Positions 7,034 to 16,356 are shown, counted from the first letter of the stretch. The stretch: DNA of 64,000 bases from Gammaproteobacteria bacterium (GCA_033344735.1 JAWPMW010000001.1:1556171-1620170); one strand, 5' to 3'. Notes: generated by a model from the letters alone, not told the origin. Translations and numbers: made by a program.

Positions 7034-9829
7034 ATGTCTACCAAAAAAAAACCAATGTCGATTAAATCATTTTTATCCAATTGGACTCAGTATGTATCTG
7101 TTTCCAGCAGCGCTTCGATCTCAGAACGCGTGTCAAAGTATGGAGACGAGGTATCGGAACTTTTATTCAGTAGCTTATTGAACGTCATTCGAAAACGTAG
7201 CCCTGAAATTGAAGACATTATTCTTGGTAAGCAAGAATTACGTCACTCTAACGAAACATTACTCACCTATTCACTTCAAGCTTACGGCATTTGGTTTCAG
7301 CTACTCTCTATTTTAGATCAACATGTCAACGAAAAGCGTCTACGTTTAATTGAAACAGAAATTGGTCACGATCAAGTTCCGGGAACATTTGCTCAAGTTA
7401 TTGCACAAGCAGCAAGTGAAGGCGTTAGCGCCGATCAACTTCAAAATGTTTTTGAGCATTCATCTATATTCCCAACAATTACTGCTCACCCTACTGAAGC
7501 AAAACGCGTTACAGTATTAGAGATTCATCATCGAATCTACATGTTGCTCAAGCAGCTTGAGAAAGACCGTTGCACTCCACGTGAACGAGAAATGCTTAAA
7601 GAAAAAGTTGGTGATGAAATTGATTTACTATGGTTGACTGGTGAAATTCGCTTAGAAAAACCATCTGTTCAGCAAGAAGTCTCATGGGGAATGCATTTTT
7701 TCAAGGAGTCACTATACGAAGGAGTCACTGAGTTATATTCAGAACTAGAGCGCGTATTAAGCAGCTACTATCCAGACCATCAATTCAATATCCCTGCATT
7801 TTTTCAGTTTGGCTCATGGATTGGCGGTGACCGTGACGGCAACCCTTTTGTTACTACAGAGGTCACTGAACATGCTGTTAAACACTCTGCAAAAGCGACG
7901 CTGCAACATTACCTTGCGCAATTAAAAAACCTTGGGTCTTATTTAAGTATCGCTAATCATTCTGTTGAATTACCCGAACCCTTTTATGAACAGCTAAATT
8001 CAATTTTGGAAAAAAGTGGTGAAGCTGAAAGTATAAAATCACGAAATCCTGGCGAAGTATTCAGACAGATTATTTATTGTATTGTTAAACGCCTAACAGC
8101 TAATCTTTATCAGCTTTCAACAGACAGCAAGCAGAGTATTGCTTATACTTCAGCTAGCGAAATCTCTGCGGACTTACGCGTTATAGAAGATGGCTTAATT
8201 GCTGCTAAGTGTGAATCACTTTGCATGAACTATATTCGTCCATTCCGCCATGGCATTGAAGCCTTTGGATTCCACACCACCAGCTTAGACCTTCGCCAAA
8301 ATTCCACTGTGACTACACAAGCTTTACAAGATATCTGGAAAGTACAGAATGGTCTGGATAATGAACCCCCCGCTAAAGACGCAAAAGAATGGCGTGATTG
8401 GTTATTAGAGAAAATACAAGAACCAATAGATAGGCTTCCTCAATTCACTTCTCTTTCGGAAATGAGCGAAGCCACTTTAGATTTAATGCGTTTAATACAC
8501 AGCTTACAAGAAAAAATTGATCGTGATGCTTTCGGCGTATTCATATTGAGTATGACGCAATCTAGTGAAGATATTATTGGCGTTTATCTACTTGCTAAAT
8601 ATGCCGGTTTATTCACTGATAAAAAGCATGTCAAATCATGTCGTATATTAATAGTGCCATTATTAGAGACGATTGATGATTTACGTAATGGCCCGGCTAT
8701 CTTAGAGGAACTATTAGATATTCCTTTCGTAAGAAATACCATCGAAGAGTTCGGTGGTCATCAAGAAATTATGGTGGGATATTCCGACTCTAATAAAGAT
8801 GGTGGATGTGTGTGTTCGACCTGGGAAGTTAGTAAAGCTCAAACTATGATTTATCAAACAGGCCAGAAACACGGCATTGATATCTCATTTTTTCATGGTC
8901 GAGGAGGATCTGTATCCCGTGGTGGCGCACCAGCTGGTCGAGCTATCGCTGCACAGCCAGCAGGTACTATCAATGGTCGTATGCGAGTTACCGAACAAGG
9001 CGAAGTGGTATCGAGCAAATTTGCTAATCGTGAAGTTGCTGAACAGCAAATGGAATTACTTGCAGCAAGTGTGCTATCTCATACGCTATTTTCTGAACAA
9101 GACCATGACTTACAAAAGCGTTCCGAATATGACGAAATTATGGAAGCATTATCGTCATCGTCACAAATTGCTTATCGTGGCTTAGTAGAGTGTCCGGGGT
9201 TGGTTGATTTTTATCAGTACGCAAGCCCAGTAGAAGAGCTGACTCTAATGAAAATTGGCTCCCGTCCAGCGCGTCGTTTTGGTGCCAGCAGTTTAGATGA
9301 TTTACGTGCAATACCATGGGTATTCGCATGGACGCAGAACCGCTTAATGGTCACCGGCTGGTATGGTTATGGTAGCGCAGTTCAACAATTGCTAGATGAT
9401 AATGGCGATCAAGGTCTTGAAATCTTACATGAGATGTTTGATCAGTGCCCGATCTTTAGATTAATCACAGACAATGTAGAAAAGATGCTATTCCTTACCG
9501 ACTTCGACGTTGCTAATGAATACGCATCACTGGTAGAAGATATAGATAGCCGTGATCAAATTATGGGGTTAATAATAAAAGAGCGTGAATTAGCTGAGCA
9601 GATGATTCTAAAAATCACTCAAGAAACTGAGTTATGCAAACGCTTCCCCAACTTCCATGACACAATGTCAGCACGTATAGATGGCATTAAACAAATTGGT
9701 TTAGAGCAGGTTAAGCTAGTAAAACAGTTTAGAGATCCTGAATCTACGAAAGTTACAGCACAAGACAATTTGGTACCGCTTTTGTTATCTATTAACTGTG
9801 TAGCGGCAGGACTGGGTTGGACTGGTTAG
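7034..9829 (+). CDS. ppc: Phosphoenolpyruvate carboxylase
   Basis: Carboxylates PEP to oxaloacetate, the CO2-fixing step of the serine cycle. At 931 residues it is slightly longer than the E. coli enzyme. Hallmarks are present in order: TAHPTEAKR with catalytic His152, GSWIGGDRDGNP, MVGYSDSNKDGG, the glycine loop FFHGRGGSVSRGGAP and FAWTQNRLM. The C-terminus ends in WTG, close to the usual NTG end. ATG 7034 has only a weak GAGAGA upstream, in contrast to the strong ribosome sites of mtkA, mtkB and hprA, and lies behind a hairpin with a strong ribosome site and an overlapping short frame. mtdA begins 3 bases after its stop. Confidence 0.95.
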   Translation: MSTKKKPMSIKSFLSNWTQYVSVSSSASISERVSKYGDEVSELLFSSLLNVIRKRSPEIEDIILGKQELRHSNETLLTYSLQAYGIWFQLLSILDQHVNEKRLRLIETEIGHDQVPGTFAQVIAQAASEGVSADQLQNVFEHSSIFPTITAHPTEAKRVTVLEIHHRIYMLLKQLEKDRCTPREREMLKEKVGDEIDLLWLTGEIRLEKPSVQQEVSWGMHFFKESLYEGVTELYSELERVLSSYYPDHQFNIPAFFQFGSWIGGDRDGNPFVTTEVTEHAVKHSAKATLQHYLAQLKNLGSYLSIANHSVELPEPFYEQLNSILEKSGEAESIKSRNPGEVFRQIIYCIVKRLTANLYQLSTDSKQSIAYTSASEISADLRVIEDGLIAAKCESLCMNYIRPFRHGIEAFGFHTTSLDLRQNSTVTTQALQDIWKVQNGLDNEPPAKDAKEWRDWLLEKIQEPIDRLPQFTSLSEMSEATLDLMRLIHSLQEKIDRDAFGVFILSMTQSSEDIIGVYLLAKYAGLFTDKKHVKSCRILIVPLLETIDDLRNGPAILEELLDIPFVRNTIEEFGGHQEIMVGYSDSNKDGGCVCSTWEVSKAQTMIYQTGQKHGIDISFFHGRGGSVSRGGAPAGRAIAAQPAGTINGRMRVTEQGEVVSSKFANREVAEQQMELLAASVLSHTLFSEQDHDLQKRSEYDEIMEALSSSSQIAYRGLVECPGLVDFYQYASPVEELTLMKIGSRPARRFGASSLDDLRAIPWVFAWTQNRLMVTGWYGYGSAVQQLLDDNGDQGLEILHEMFDQCPIFRLITDNVEKMLFLTDFDVANEYASLVEDIDSRDQIMGLIIKERELAEQMILKITQETELCKRFPNFHDTMSARIDGIKQIGLEQVKLVKQFRDPESTKVTAQDNLVPLLLSINCVAAGLGWTG

Positions 9830-9832
9830 ACA

Positions 9833-10690
9833 ATGAAGAAGTTACTTTATCATTTTGATACAGATGTCATACCTAGCGTATTTGACTCGGTCGTAGCTTA
9901 TGACGGCGGCGCAGATCATGTCACTCAACTTGCTGGCATCACCCCAGAAAATTGTTACTCTTTAGTTGAAGGTGCTATTTATACGCGGGCACCCAAAAAC
10001 AAAAAGAATACAGCGCTATTTGTTGGTGGAAGCGACCTAGCTGCAGGCCAAGAGTTGTTTGCTGCTGTGCAAAAAATATTTTTTCAGAAATTTCGTGTTT
10101 CCATAATGCTAGACAGTAATGGTTGCAATACCACTGCTGCTGCGGGCGTTGCTCTTATCACCAATTCAACAGCCGTTAAAGGCAAAACTGCCGTAGTATT
10201 AGCAGGAACAGGACCTGTCGGACAACGTGCTGCTGCTATGCTGGCAATGAAAGGTGCTAACGTAAGACTCACTTCACGTAAACTTGATCGATCACAGCAG
10301 TCATGTGAATTGATGAAACAACAATTTGATGTGGACCTAGAACCAATGGTGGCGTCTGACGATAATACTATTACCGCAGCACTTAATAATGCGCATATCG
10401 TATTTGGCGCAGGTAAAACAGGTATTCAGTTACTGTGTGCAGAGCACTGGCAAGATCATCCAACCATAGAAGTACTTGCAGATGTAAACACCGCTCCACC
10501 ACTAGGGTTAGAGGGCATCGATATGATGGATAAAAACGAAGAGCGTTTTGGTAAACGCATTTTTGGCGGTATTGGTGTTGGCGCATTAAAACTACAATTG
10601 CATCGCGCTTGTATCGCACGCTTATTTGAGAGCAATGATTTGGTTCTTGATGCTAAAGAAGTTTATCAAACTGCGGAATCACTTCTCTAA
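9833..10690 (+). CDS. mtdA: NADP-dependent methylene-H4MPT / methylene-H4F dehydrogenase MtdA
   Basis: MtdA oxidises or reduces the methylene carrier in methylotroph C1 metabolism and, in Methylobacterium, works with both tetrahydromethanopterin and tetrahydrofolate. The 285 residues match MtdA throughout: FDTDVIPSVFDSVVAYDGG at the N-terminus, LDSNGCNTTAAAG in the pterin-binding region, the NADP-binding motif VVLAGTGPVGQRAA, and IGVGALKLQLHRACIA near the end. It starts 3 bases after ppc, so it is translationally coupled. MtdA is characteristic of methylotrophs, so this gene is one of the better lifestyle markers here. No fchA or mch lies next to it. Confidence 0.94.
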   Translation: MKKLLYHFDTDVIPSVFDSVVAYDGGADHVTQLAGITPENCYSLVEGAIYTRAPKNKKNTALFVGGSDLAAGQELFAAVQKIFFQKFRVSIMLDSNGCNTTAAAGVALITNSTAVKGKTAVVLAGTGPVGQRAAAMLAMKGANVRLTSRKLDRSQQSCELMKQQFDVDLEPMVASDDNTITAALNNAHIVFGAGKTGIQLLCAEHWQDHPTIEVLADVNTAPPLGLEGIDMMDKNEERFGKRIFGGIGVGALKLQLHRACIARLFESNDLVLDAKEVYQTAESLL

Positions 10691-10705
10691 ATAAATCATA
10701 TAGTT

Positions 10706-11074
10706 ATGCAATCTACCTTTGGATTAAAACGCATCTGCAATGCTGTTATTTTCTCCTGCAAAGGTATCGCTTCTACTTGGAAAAGTGAGGCCGCTTTTAG
10801 AGAAGAGATTCTCTTGGGTATAATCATGTTTCCAGGCGCATTTTTTCTAGGCGAAACACTCTCACAAACAGCACTTTTAATTATCCCTTTATTTTTAGTA
10901 TTAATAGTAGAGTTACTTAATACTGGCATTGAACATGTCGTCGATCGGGTTGGACTTGAACATCATGAATTATCAGGTTTAGCAAAAGATGCCGGTTCTG
11001 CAGCCGTATTCTTATGTAATATGCTTATTATTTGTGTATGGAGTCTAGTCGCTTTAGACAGGTTTGTTTTCTAA
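10706..11074 (+). CDS. dgkA: Diacylglycerol kinase
   Basis: Small inner-membrane enzyme that phosphorylates diacylglycerol to phosphatidate, recycling lipid left from membrane-derived sugar synthesis. The 122-residue protein has the three expected membrane helices, the N-terminal amphipathic motif with SEAAFREE, the catalytic VELLNTGIEHVVDRV stretch (Glu and Asn ligands) and AKDAGSAAVF. Length is typical. It follows mtdA by 15 bases, so read-through from the serine-cycle genes is possible, although the function is unrelated. Confidence 0.93.
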   Translation: MQSTFGLKRICNAVIFSCKGIASTWKSEAAFREEILLGIIMFPGAFFLGETLSQTALLIIPLFLVLIVELLNTGIEHVVDRVGLEHHELSGLAKDAGSAAVFLCNMLIICVWSLVALDRFVF

Positions 11075-11090
11075 TGACTACTAAATCTTA

Positions 11091-12242
11091 ATGGCAAAAG
11101 CGCCCACCACTCATGACATGCTGGATAATCTAATTTCCAGTCCATCTATTAGTAGTAATCATCCTCACTTAGACAGTAGCAATTTACCTGTTATTAACTT
11201 ACTAGCAGAATGGCTAGATGAGTTCGGTTTTGATATCAAAATCCAACCCCTTCCTGAGCAAAATAATAAAGCAAACCTAATTGCACGATTAGGAAATGGT
11301 GACGATGGCTTGGCATTGTCGGGGCACACCGACACCGTACCATGTGATGAGAATCTATGGGATTTTGACCCATTTAAAGTCACCCAAGTTGATAGTCGTT
11401 ATTATGGATTAGGCACAAGTGACATGAAAAGTTTTTTCGCACTGATAATAACTGCGCTAAAAGACATAAACCTTAACAAGTTAAATAAACCTATAACTAT
11501 TCTCGCCACTGCAGATGAGGAAAGTTCTATGGCAGGCGCTAAAGCTTTACTCAGCGGCCAAGGTAAATTAGGCAGATACTGCATAATTGGTGAACCCACC
11601 ACCCTAAAGCCAGTGCATCAGCATAAAGGCATTTTCATGGAAAGCATACGCTTACTGGGCCGCTCAGGGCATTCAAGTGACCCTAGACTTGGCAATAATG
11701 CCTTGGAAGGTATGCATGAAATCATCCAGACAATGCTCAGCTATAGAGATGCACTAGGTAAGCAGTTTGTTAACCAGGATTTTGCAGTACCGCAACCAAC
11801 ACTTAACTTAGGCCATATCCATGGCGGAGATAACCCTAATCGAATTTGTGGACAGTGTGAGTTGCATTATGATCTACGCACCCTTCCAGACATGGAAATA
11901 AATAACATCCGCAATAATCTACACGATATGGTATTAGAAATTAGTCAAAGACGCGGACTTAAATGTGAATTTACCAGTTTATTTGAAGGCACCCCAGCAC
12001 TATCAACACCAGCAACCAGCAGTATAGTTAAGCTTACCGAGCAACTCACTAATACAAAAAGTAATTCTGTAGTTTTTGCTACAGAAGGACCATATTTTTC
12101 TCAAATGGGAATGGAAACAATTATACTTGGCCCTGGAAGCATTGATGTTGCCCATCAACCTAATGAGTACATTGAAAATGAGCAGCTAGATTCTGCAATC
12201 GACCTTTACAAAAAAATAATCAATAAAGTTTGCATTAACTAA
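11091..12242 (+). CDS. argE: Acetylornithine deacetylase
   Basis: Hydrolyses N-acetylornithine to ornithine and acetate in the linear arginine pathway. The 383-residue M20 metallopeptidase-fold protein shows the metal ligands in LSGHTDTVP, DEESSMAG with the catalytic Glu pair, IGEPTT, and the dimerisation-domain motif YDLRTLPDM; a late histidine is in VAHQPNEYI. Length equals E. coli ArgE. ATG 11091 overlaps no upstream gene, and dgkA ends 16 bases earlier. It ends 19 bases from the convergent regA gene. An argA gene for the first pathway step lies at 17276. Confidence 0.92.
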   Translation: MAKAPTTHDMLDNLISSPSISSNHPHLDSSNLPVINLLAEWLDEFGFDIKIQPLPEQNNKANLIARLGNGDDGLALSGHTDTVPCDENLWDFDPFKVTQVDSRYYGLGTSDMKSFFALIITALKDINLNKLNKPITILATADEESSMAGAKALLSGQGKLGRYCIIGEPTTLKPVHQHKGIFMESIRLLGRSGHSSDPRLGNNALEGMHEIIQTMLSYRDALGKQFVNQDFAVPQPTLNLGHIHGGDNPNRICGQCELHYDLRTLPDMEINNIRNNLHDMVLEISQRRGLKCEFTSLFEGTPALSTPATSSIVKLTEQLTNTKSNSVVFATEGPYFSQMGMETIILGPGSIDVAHQPNEYIENEQLDSAIDLYKKIINKVCIN

Positions 12243-12261
12243 TAATATTTATCTTTCAGAT

Positions 12262-12792
12262 TTATCTTTTTACTGGGCGCTTCTGTAATTTTCTCTGCAA
12301 AGTTCTTCGATGCATATTCAACGCCCTCGCCGCTGCAGAAATATTCCCATCATGTTCTAATAATACTTTTTGCAAATGCTCCCACTCCAACCTTCTTACT
12401 GATAATGTCGTTTCCTCAATTGTCGTATTATCTTCACTTGGCGTCTGCAAGAGCTTATCTATAATCTCTTGCACTGATGCAGGCTTGGTTAAATAATTGA
12501 TAGCGCCCAATTTCATAGCTTCGACAGTCGTAGCAATACTAGCATAGGCTGTTAACATGACTATTTTTATATTAGGATTTTTCTCCAGCAAATACTTAAT
12601 TGCATTAAGCCCTGAATCCTCACCTATTCTCAAATCAACTACGCCATAATCAATTCTCTCCAAGCTATCAAGCTTCTGCAGTTCCTCCACGCTATGTGCT
12701 GAAATTATTGTGTACTCACGTTTAGTAAATGCACGACTAAGCGCGTTGCAAAAAGCTATGTCATCATCAACTATAATTACATTAGGATTCAT
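12262..12792 (-). CDS. regA: Redox response regulator of the RegA/PrrA/ActR family
   Basis: DNA-binding response regulator partnering the adjacent RegB kinase. The receiver domain occupies about residues 1-120, with the acidic pocket VDDD and phospho-acceptor Asp53 (VVDLRIGEDSGL). The C-terminal Fis-type helix-turn-helix (GNISAAARALNMHRRTLQ) is very close to the strongly conserved RegA helix-turn-helix. The 176-residue length is usual. It lies 2 bases after regB. In other proteobacteria this system controls CO2 fixation, respiration and other redox-linked genes; targets here are not shown by the sequence, though an inverted repeat upstream of regB is a candidate site. Confidence 0.93.
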   Translation of the reverse strand: MNPNVIIVDDDIAFCNALSRAFTKREYTIISAHSVEELQKLDSLERIDYGVVDLRIGEDSGLNAIKYLLEKNPNIKIVMLTAYASIATTVEAMKLGAINYLTKPASVQEIIDKLLQTPSEDNTTIEETTLSVRRLEWEHLQKVLLEHDGNISAAARALNMHRRTLQRKLQKRPVKR

Positions 12793-12794
12793 GC

Positions 12795-14042
12795 TTATTT
12801 CAATGGCTGTATTGGTAATGTAATGATTGTTTCTACTCCACCAGAAGGCCTGTTAGTTAACTTAATTGCACCCCCCAGCCTTTGAATAATTTCATGTGCA
12901 AGAAATGCACCTAGACCAATACCATCTGGTTTTGTTGAATAAGGTTTGGTACCTATCTCTGCTAATACTTTTGGGTCAATACCCTCACCTTGATCAATAA
13001 TTTTCAGGCGCGCTTCATTATGCTGCCATTTAGCATCAACATAGATTACTTCTGGTGATGCATCGGCGGCATTATCCAATAAATTAATTAATGCTTTTGA
13101 TAATGTCTTTCCCGCAATCACTCCCGCCTTATCTCCGGAAGTGATATTTGTATTTAATTTCACAGCAGGTCTTGTTTGATGCCAATCATCTAATAGGCTA
13201 ATCAAAAATTCCTCAAAATCACTAATCTTGTGCTCTTCAATATTCAGCCCCCCTGCAGATTTCGACATTTCTGCAAGTGCTTGCTTACAACGAATTACTT
13301 GTTCCAGCAGGATATCTATTTCTTCCTGGCTAATATTATTCTCTTCTAGATCAGCGATAATTATTTGAATCGTGCCTAAAGGTGTTCCCATTTCATGAGC
13401 AGTACTAGCAGCAAGCGCACCCAAAGAAACTAGCTTCTCATCTTTAATTGCGCGTTCTCGAGCGAATCTTAAAAGTTGGTTTTTTTGTTGCAAAGCAGCA
13501 CGCATTTTTACAACAAAAAATGCAATTACGCACGCGCTCAATACAAAACTTACCCACATACCAAACACATGCAGCATAAATGATTGATCATTGTGGTGTG
13601 CATGTTGATTAGGATACAGCCACATTAGGTAGGAATACGCCGACATGCTGACCGCAGCCAATATCCACACCCACATTTGTGGCAATAAAACAGCGCTAAT
13701 CGCTACCGGCAATAAATACATCGAAACGAACGGGTTAGTTGCCCCACCTGAAAAATAAAATAAAAATGTTAATGCGATTACATCAATTAGTAGCTGAATA
13801 AATATTTCCAAATAACCAGGTTCAGAAACTTTAATTGACCGGATCCAGGTATACGTATTAACCAATACCAGGCTTGAGATCACCGTGGCGATTCCCCATC
13901 CGTTCAAAGGAAATGCAAATACCATTTTAGCAAGCAATGACGTCGCTATTTGGCCCAGTATTGAAAAAGTACGAAACCAGAATAGTAATCTGAGAGTATT
14001 GGGATCTTCCTTTCCCCACCAAGTTATCTTCATTATCGACAC
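12795..14042 (-). CDS. regB: Redox sensor histidine kinase of the RegB/PrrB family
   Basis: Membrane sensor kinase for RegA. The N-terminal half has about six membrane segments and contains the ubiquinone-sensing heptapeptide GGATNPF (99-105). The phosphorylation site is His216 in the RegB-type H-box AHEMGTPLGT. A cysteine at 252 (IRCKQAL) fits the redox-active Cys265 of Rhodobacter RegB. The HATPase domain has NLLDNAADAS and GIGLGAF. Two starts are possible: GTG 14042, or ATG 14033, which lacks nine bases; neither has a good ribosome site. It is divergent from the TonB-dependent receptor gene. Confidence 0.93.
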   Translation of the reverse strand: MSIMKITWWGKEDPNTLRLLFWFRTFSILGQIATSLLAKMVFAFPLNGWGIATVISSLVLVNTYTWIRSIKVSEPGYLEIFIQLLIDVIALTFLFYFSGGATNPFVSMYLLPVAISAVLLPQMWVWILAAVSMSAYSYLMWLYPNQHAHHNDQSFMLHVFGMWVSFVLSACVIAFFVVKMRAALQQKNQLLRFARERAIKDEKLVSLGALAASTAHEMGTPLGTIQIIIADLEENNISQEEIDILLEQVIRCKQALAEMSKSAGGLNIEEHKISDFEEFLISLLDDWHQTRPAVKLNTNITSGDKAGVIAGKTLSKALINLLDNAADASPEVIYVDAKWQHNEARLKIIDQGEGIDPKVLAEIGTKPYSTKPDGIGLGAFLAHEIIQRLGGAIKLTNRPSGGVETIITLPIQPLK

Positions 14043-14126
14043 AAGTTAATTACCAGGCAATTATTCTTTTTAGAGCTAGATTGTAGTCCATATTAAGTCA
14101 TTATTTTGCTTGCCTATCAATTACAT

Positions 14127-14145
14127 ATGCGACATTTTGTCACAT
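14127..14145. promoter_or_regulatory. Inverted repeat in the regB / receptor divergent region
   Basis: ATGCGACA (14127-14134) and TGTCACAT (14138-14145) pair at 7 of 8 positions around TTT. The core GCGAC-N5-GTCAC resembles the GCGNC...GNCGC pattern reported for RegA/PrrA sites, with one mismatch. It lies between regB and the receptor start, so it could control either gene or both. The match is by eye only. Confidence 0.35.
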
Positions 14146-14210
14146 CCGTAGAGACAGTGAATTTGCTACTCTGCCGAGCAACTAAATTTTACTATAAGAA
14201 TAAGGATGTC

Positions 14211-16340
14211 ATGCCTCATTTCAAACGCTCATTCCCTATGTTTTTGGTCATACTTAGCCAATTATTAGCTTCAATTATTAATGCAGAAGAATTACAGCCC
14301 ATTTCTGTTACTGATACTGCTATCCAAAGCCCAACTTCTAATAAATCAAAATCATCTGAAACTGATGTAACCAATTTAATGGAAGAAATACCTGGTGGTG
14401 GTATCCATAGCAATGGCGCCATTAGCGGGCAAACTTATTATCGCGGCATTTTCGGTCCTAGAATGAATGTGCTAATTGATAATGTCCGCATTGAGAGCGG
14501 TGGTCCTAACTGGATGGATCCTCCTTTACATTATGCACCCAACACTCTAGTTGAATCATTTGAAGTTGAGCGCGGCATAGACTCAGTCAGCAATGGCTCA
14601 ACGCTTGGGACAACTGTTAGAGTCAAACAAAAATCAAGCAAATTTACTCAGTCAGATAAATTCTCACTTGATGGTGACGCTATAATATCAGGACATACTG
14701 TAGATTCAGGCTACAACGCAGGCGGCATTATTGGAATCTCAAACAGCCAACATCGTTTACATGTGACGGGTAGTAGAGATGATGGAAATGATTTTCGCTC
14801 AGGTGGTGGTGAAGTTGATGGCACTGAATATGAACGCGATAGCATTGGCGCTGGTTATGGCTTTAGAATGGGGGCACATGAATTTTCATTCGATGCTCGC
14901 TATGTAAGCTCTAAAGATACTGGCACCCCTTCTCTGCCATTAGATCCAAATTTCTTCCATACTGAAATTTATAATGCTGGATACATCGGTGAAATTAATA
15001 ATTTTGTTGTGGAATTCGATATATTTCATACAGATATAGAACATCAAATGAAAAATTTTGATTTACGTCCAGCACCGGATTTTTCAAATATCGCACTACC
15101 GCCCTTTGCTGGCACAGACAGAAGACAAGTAGATGTTGGCTCAGATGATACCGGCGCCTCATTAACCTTAAGCAAGGATATTAATAATGGCACTCTCTCT
15201 TTCGGTATTGATGGCCACAATGCAGACCATAATTCTGTAATAACTGACCCAGACTTTGCGATGTTTGAAGTTGTTAATTTCAATAATGCTGAAGCTGATC
15301 ACCTAGGAATATTCACCGAATGGGAAGGAAGCATTAGCTCATTTGAGATTGAGTTAGGAGCTCGCTACCAACGTGTTAAGAATGATGCCGATGAAATTAG
15401 TATTATGCCTGCAGTACTTCCGCCGGCAGTAGCATTACAAGATCGCTTCAATGCATCTGACCGATCTAAAACAGATCATAATTTAGATTTAGTTGCCAAA
15501 CTTTCTTACCCCTTGAATGATGAGCTCACTCTAATTACAGGCTTTGCACGAAAATCACGTGCACCTAGTTATATCGAGCGTTACCAATGGATACCATTGA
15601 ACGTCAATGCAGGTTTAGGTGATGGTAATAATTATATTGGTAATGTTGACCTTAATTCTGAATGGGCAAACCAATTTGAACTCGGCTTGGACTGGAATGA
15701 TGATAGAGCTTACATAAATCCAAGGCTTCACTATCAACGCATTAATAATTACATCCAAGGGGTTGCAGTCGAATCAAATACTTTTAATATGCCTATAATT
15801 GGTGTCAGCGGAAATGCTAACGGTGATCAAACACCATTACAGTTTGCTAATGTAGAAGCTGAAATTTATGGCTTTGATACAGACTGGGGATATCAAATCA
15901 ATCCATTATGGGCCTTATCTGGCCAAGCAAGTTACGTACGCGGTAAACGACGTGATGTGAATGACGATCTATTTCATATTGCGCCACCACGTGCAAGTGC
16001 AGCACTGACCCGCAGTTTTGGTAATGGGTCAGCAACTATTGAAGGGGTGCTAGTTGCACGGCAAACTAAAATTTCAGATGAGCTAACAAATGATCCAGCA
16101 AACTCAAACAATAACAATGACTCAACACCAGGCTACGGATTAATTAATCTTTACGGAGATTACACACCAACCAGTATGTCTAATGTGTCTATTCAAGCAG
16201 GCGTAGAAAACCTCCTAGACAAAGAATACACAGACCACTTAAATGGCTTTAATCGTGTGGCTAATAATGGTGTAGATCTGGGAGAACGTTTACCTGGGCC
16301 AGGCATTAACGCTTTTGTGGCTGTCGGGATTTCTTTCTAA
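14211..16340 (+). CDS. TonB-dependent outer-membrane receptor, OprC/NosA-like
   Basis: Energy-coupled outer-membrane transporter of 709 residues. The start is taken as ATG 14211 because AAGGA precedes it and a signal peptide (MPHFKRSFPMFLVILSQLLA) follows; an upstream TTG (14106) is unlikely. After cleavage near AEELQ there is a TonB-box-like PISVTD, a plug domain (about 40-150) and a beta barrel ending in a terminal Phe. The plug motif GGPNWMDPPLHYAP resembles the GACPNRMDPP region of copper receptors OprC/NosA, but the cysteine that binds copper in OprC is glycine here. The substrate is therefore uncertain; copper or another metal is a guess. A hairpin follows the stop. Confidence 0.82.
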   Translation: MPHFKRSFPMFLVILSQLLASIINAEELQPISVTDTAIQSPTSNKSKSSETDVTNLMEEIPGGGIHSNGAISGQTYYRGIFGPRMNVLIDNVRIESGGPNWMDPPLHYAPNTLVESFEVERGIDSVSNGSTLGTTVRVKQKSSKFTQSDKFSLDGDAIISGHTVDSGYNAGGIIGISNSQHRLHVTGSRDDGNDFRSGGGEVDGTEYERDSIGAGYGFRMGAHEFSFDARYVSSKDTGTPSLPLDPNFFHTEIYNAGYIGEINNFVVEFDIFHTDIEHQMKNFDLRPAPDFSNIALPPFAGTDRRQVDVGSDDTGASLTLSKDINNGTLSFGIDGHNADHNSVITDPDFAMFEVVNFNNAEADHLGIFTEWEGSISSFEIELGARYQRVKNDADEISIMPAVLPPAVALQDRFNASDRSKTDHNLDLVAKLSYPLNDELTLITGFARKSRAPSYIERYQWIPLNVNAGLGDGNNYIGNVDLNSEWANQFELGLDWNDDRAYINPRLHYQRINNYIQGVAVESNTFNMPIIGVSGNANGDQTPLQFANVEAEIYGFDTDWGYQINPLWALSGQASYVRGKRRDVNDDLFHIAPPRASAALTRSFGNGSATIEGVLVARQTKISDELTNDPANSNNNNDSTPGYGLINLYGDYTPTSMSNVSIQAGVENLLDKEYTDHLNGFNRVANNGVDLGERLPGPGINAFVAVGISF

Positions 16341-16356
16341 GCAGTCAATAAAAACC

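Noticed and set aside
6997-7065. A 22-codon gene ahead of ppc
   Set aside because: It has a good ribosome site, but it is short, overlaps ppc out of frame and lies in a hairpin that may just be a terminator. It is reported as an observation, not as a gene.
14106-14210. Extended N-terminus of the TonB-dependent receptor from TTG 14106
   Set aside because: ATG 14211 has AAGGA in front and gives a clean signal peptide; the upstream extension would bury it and cover the likely promoter.
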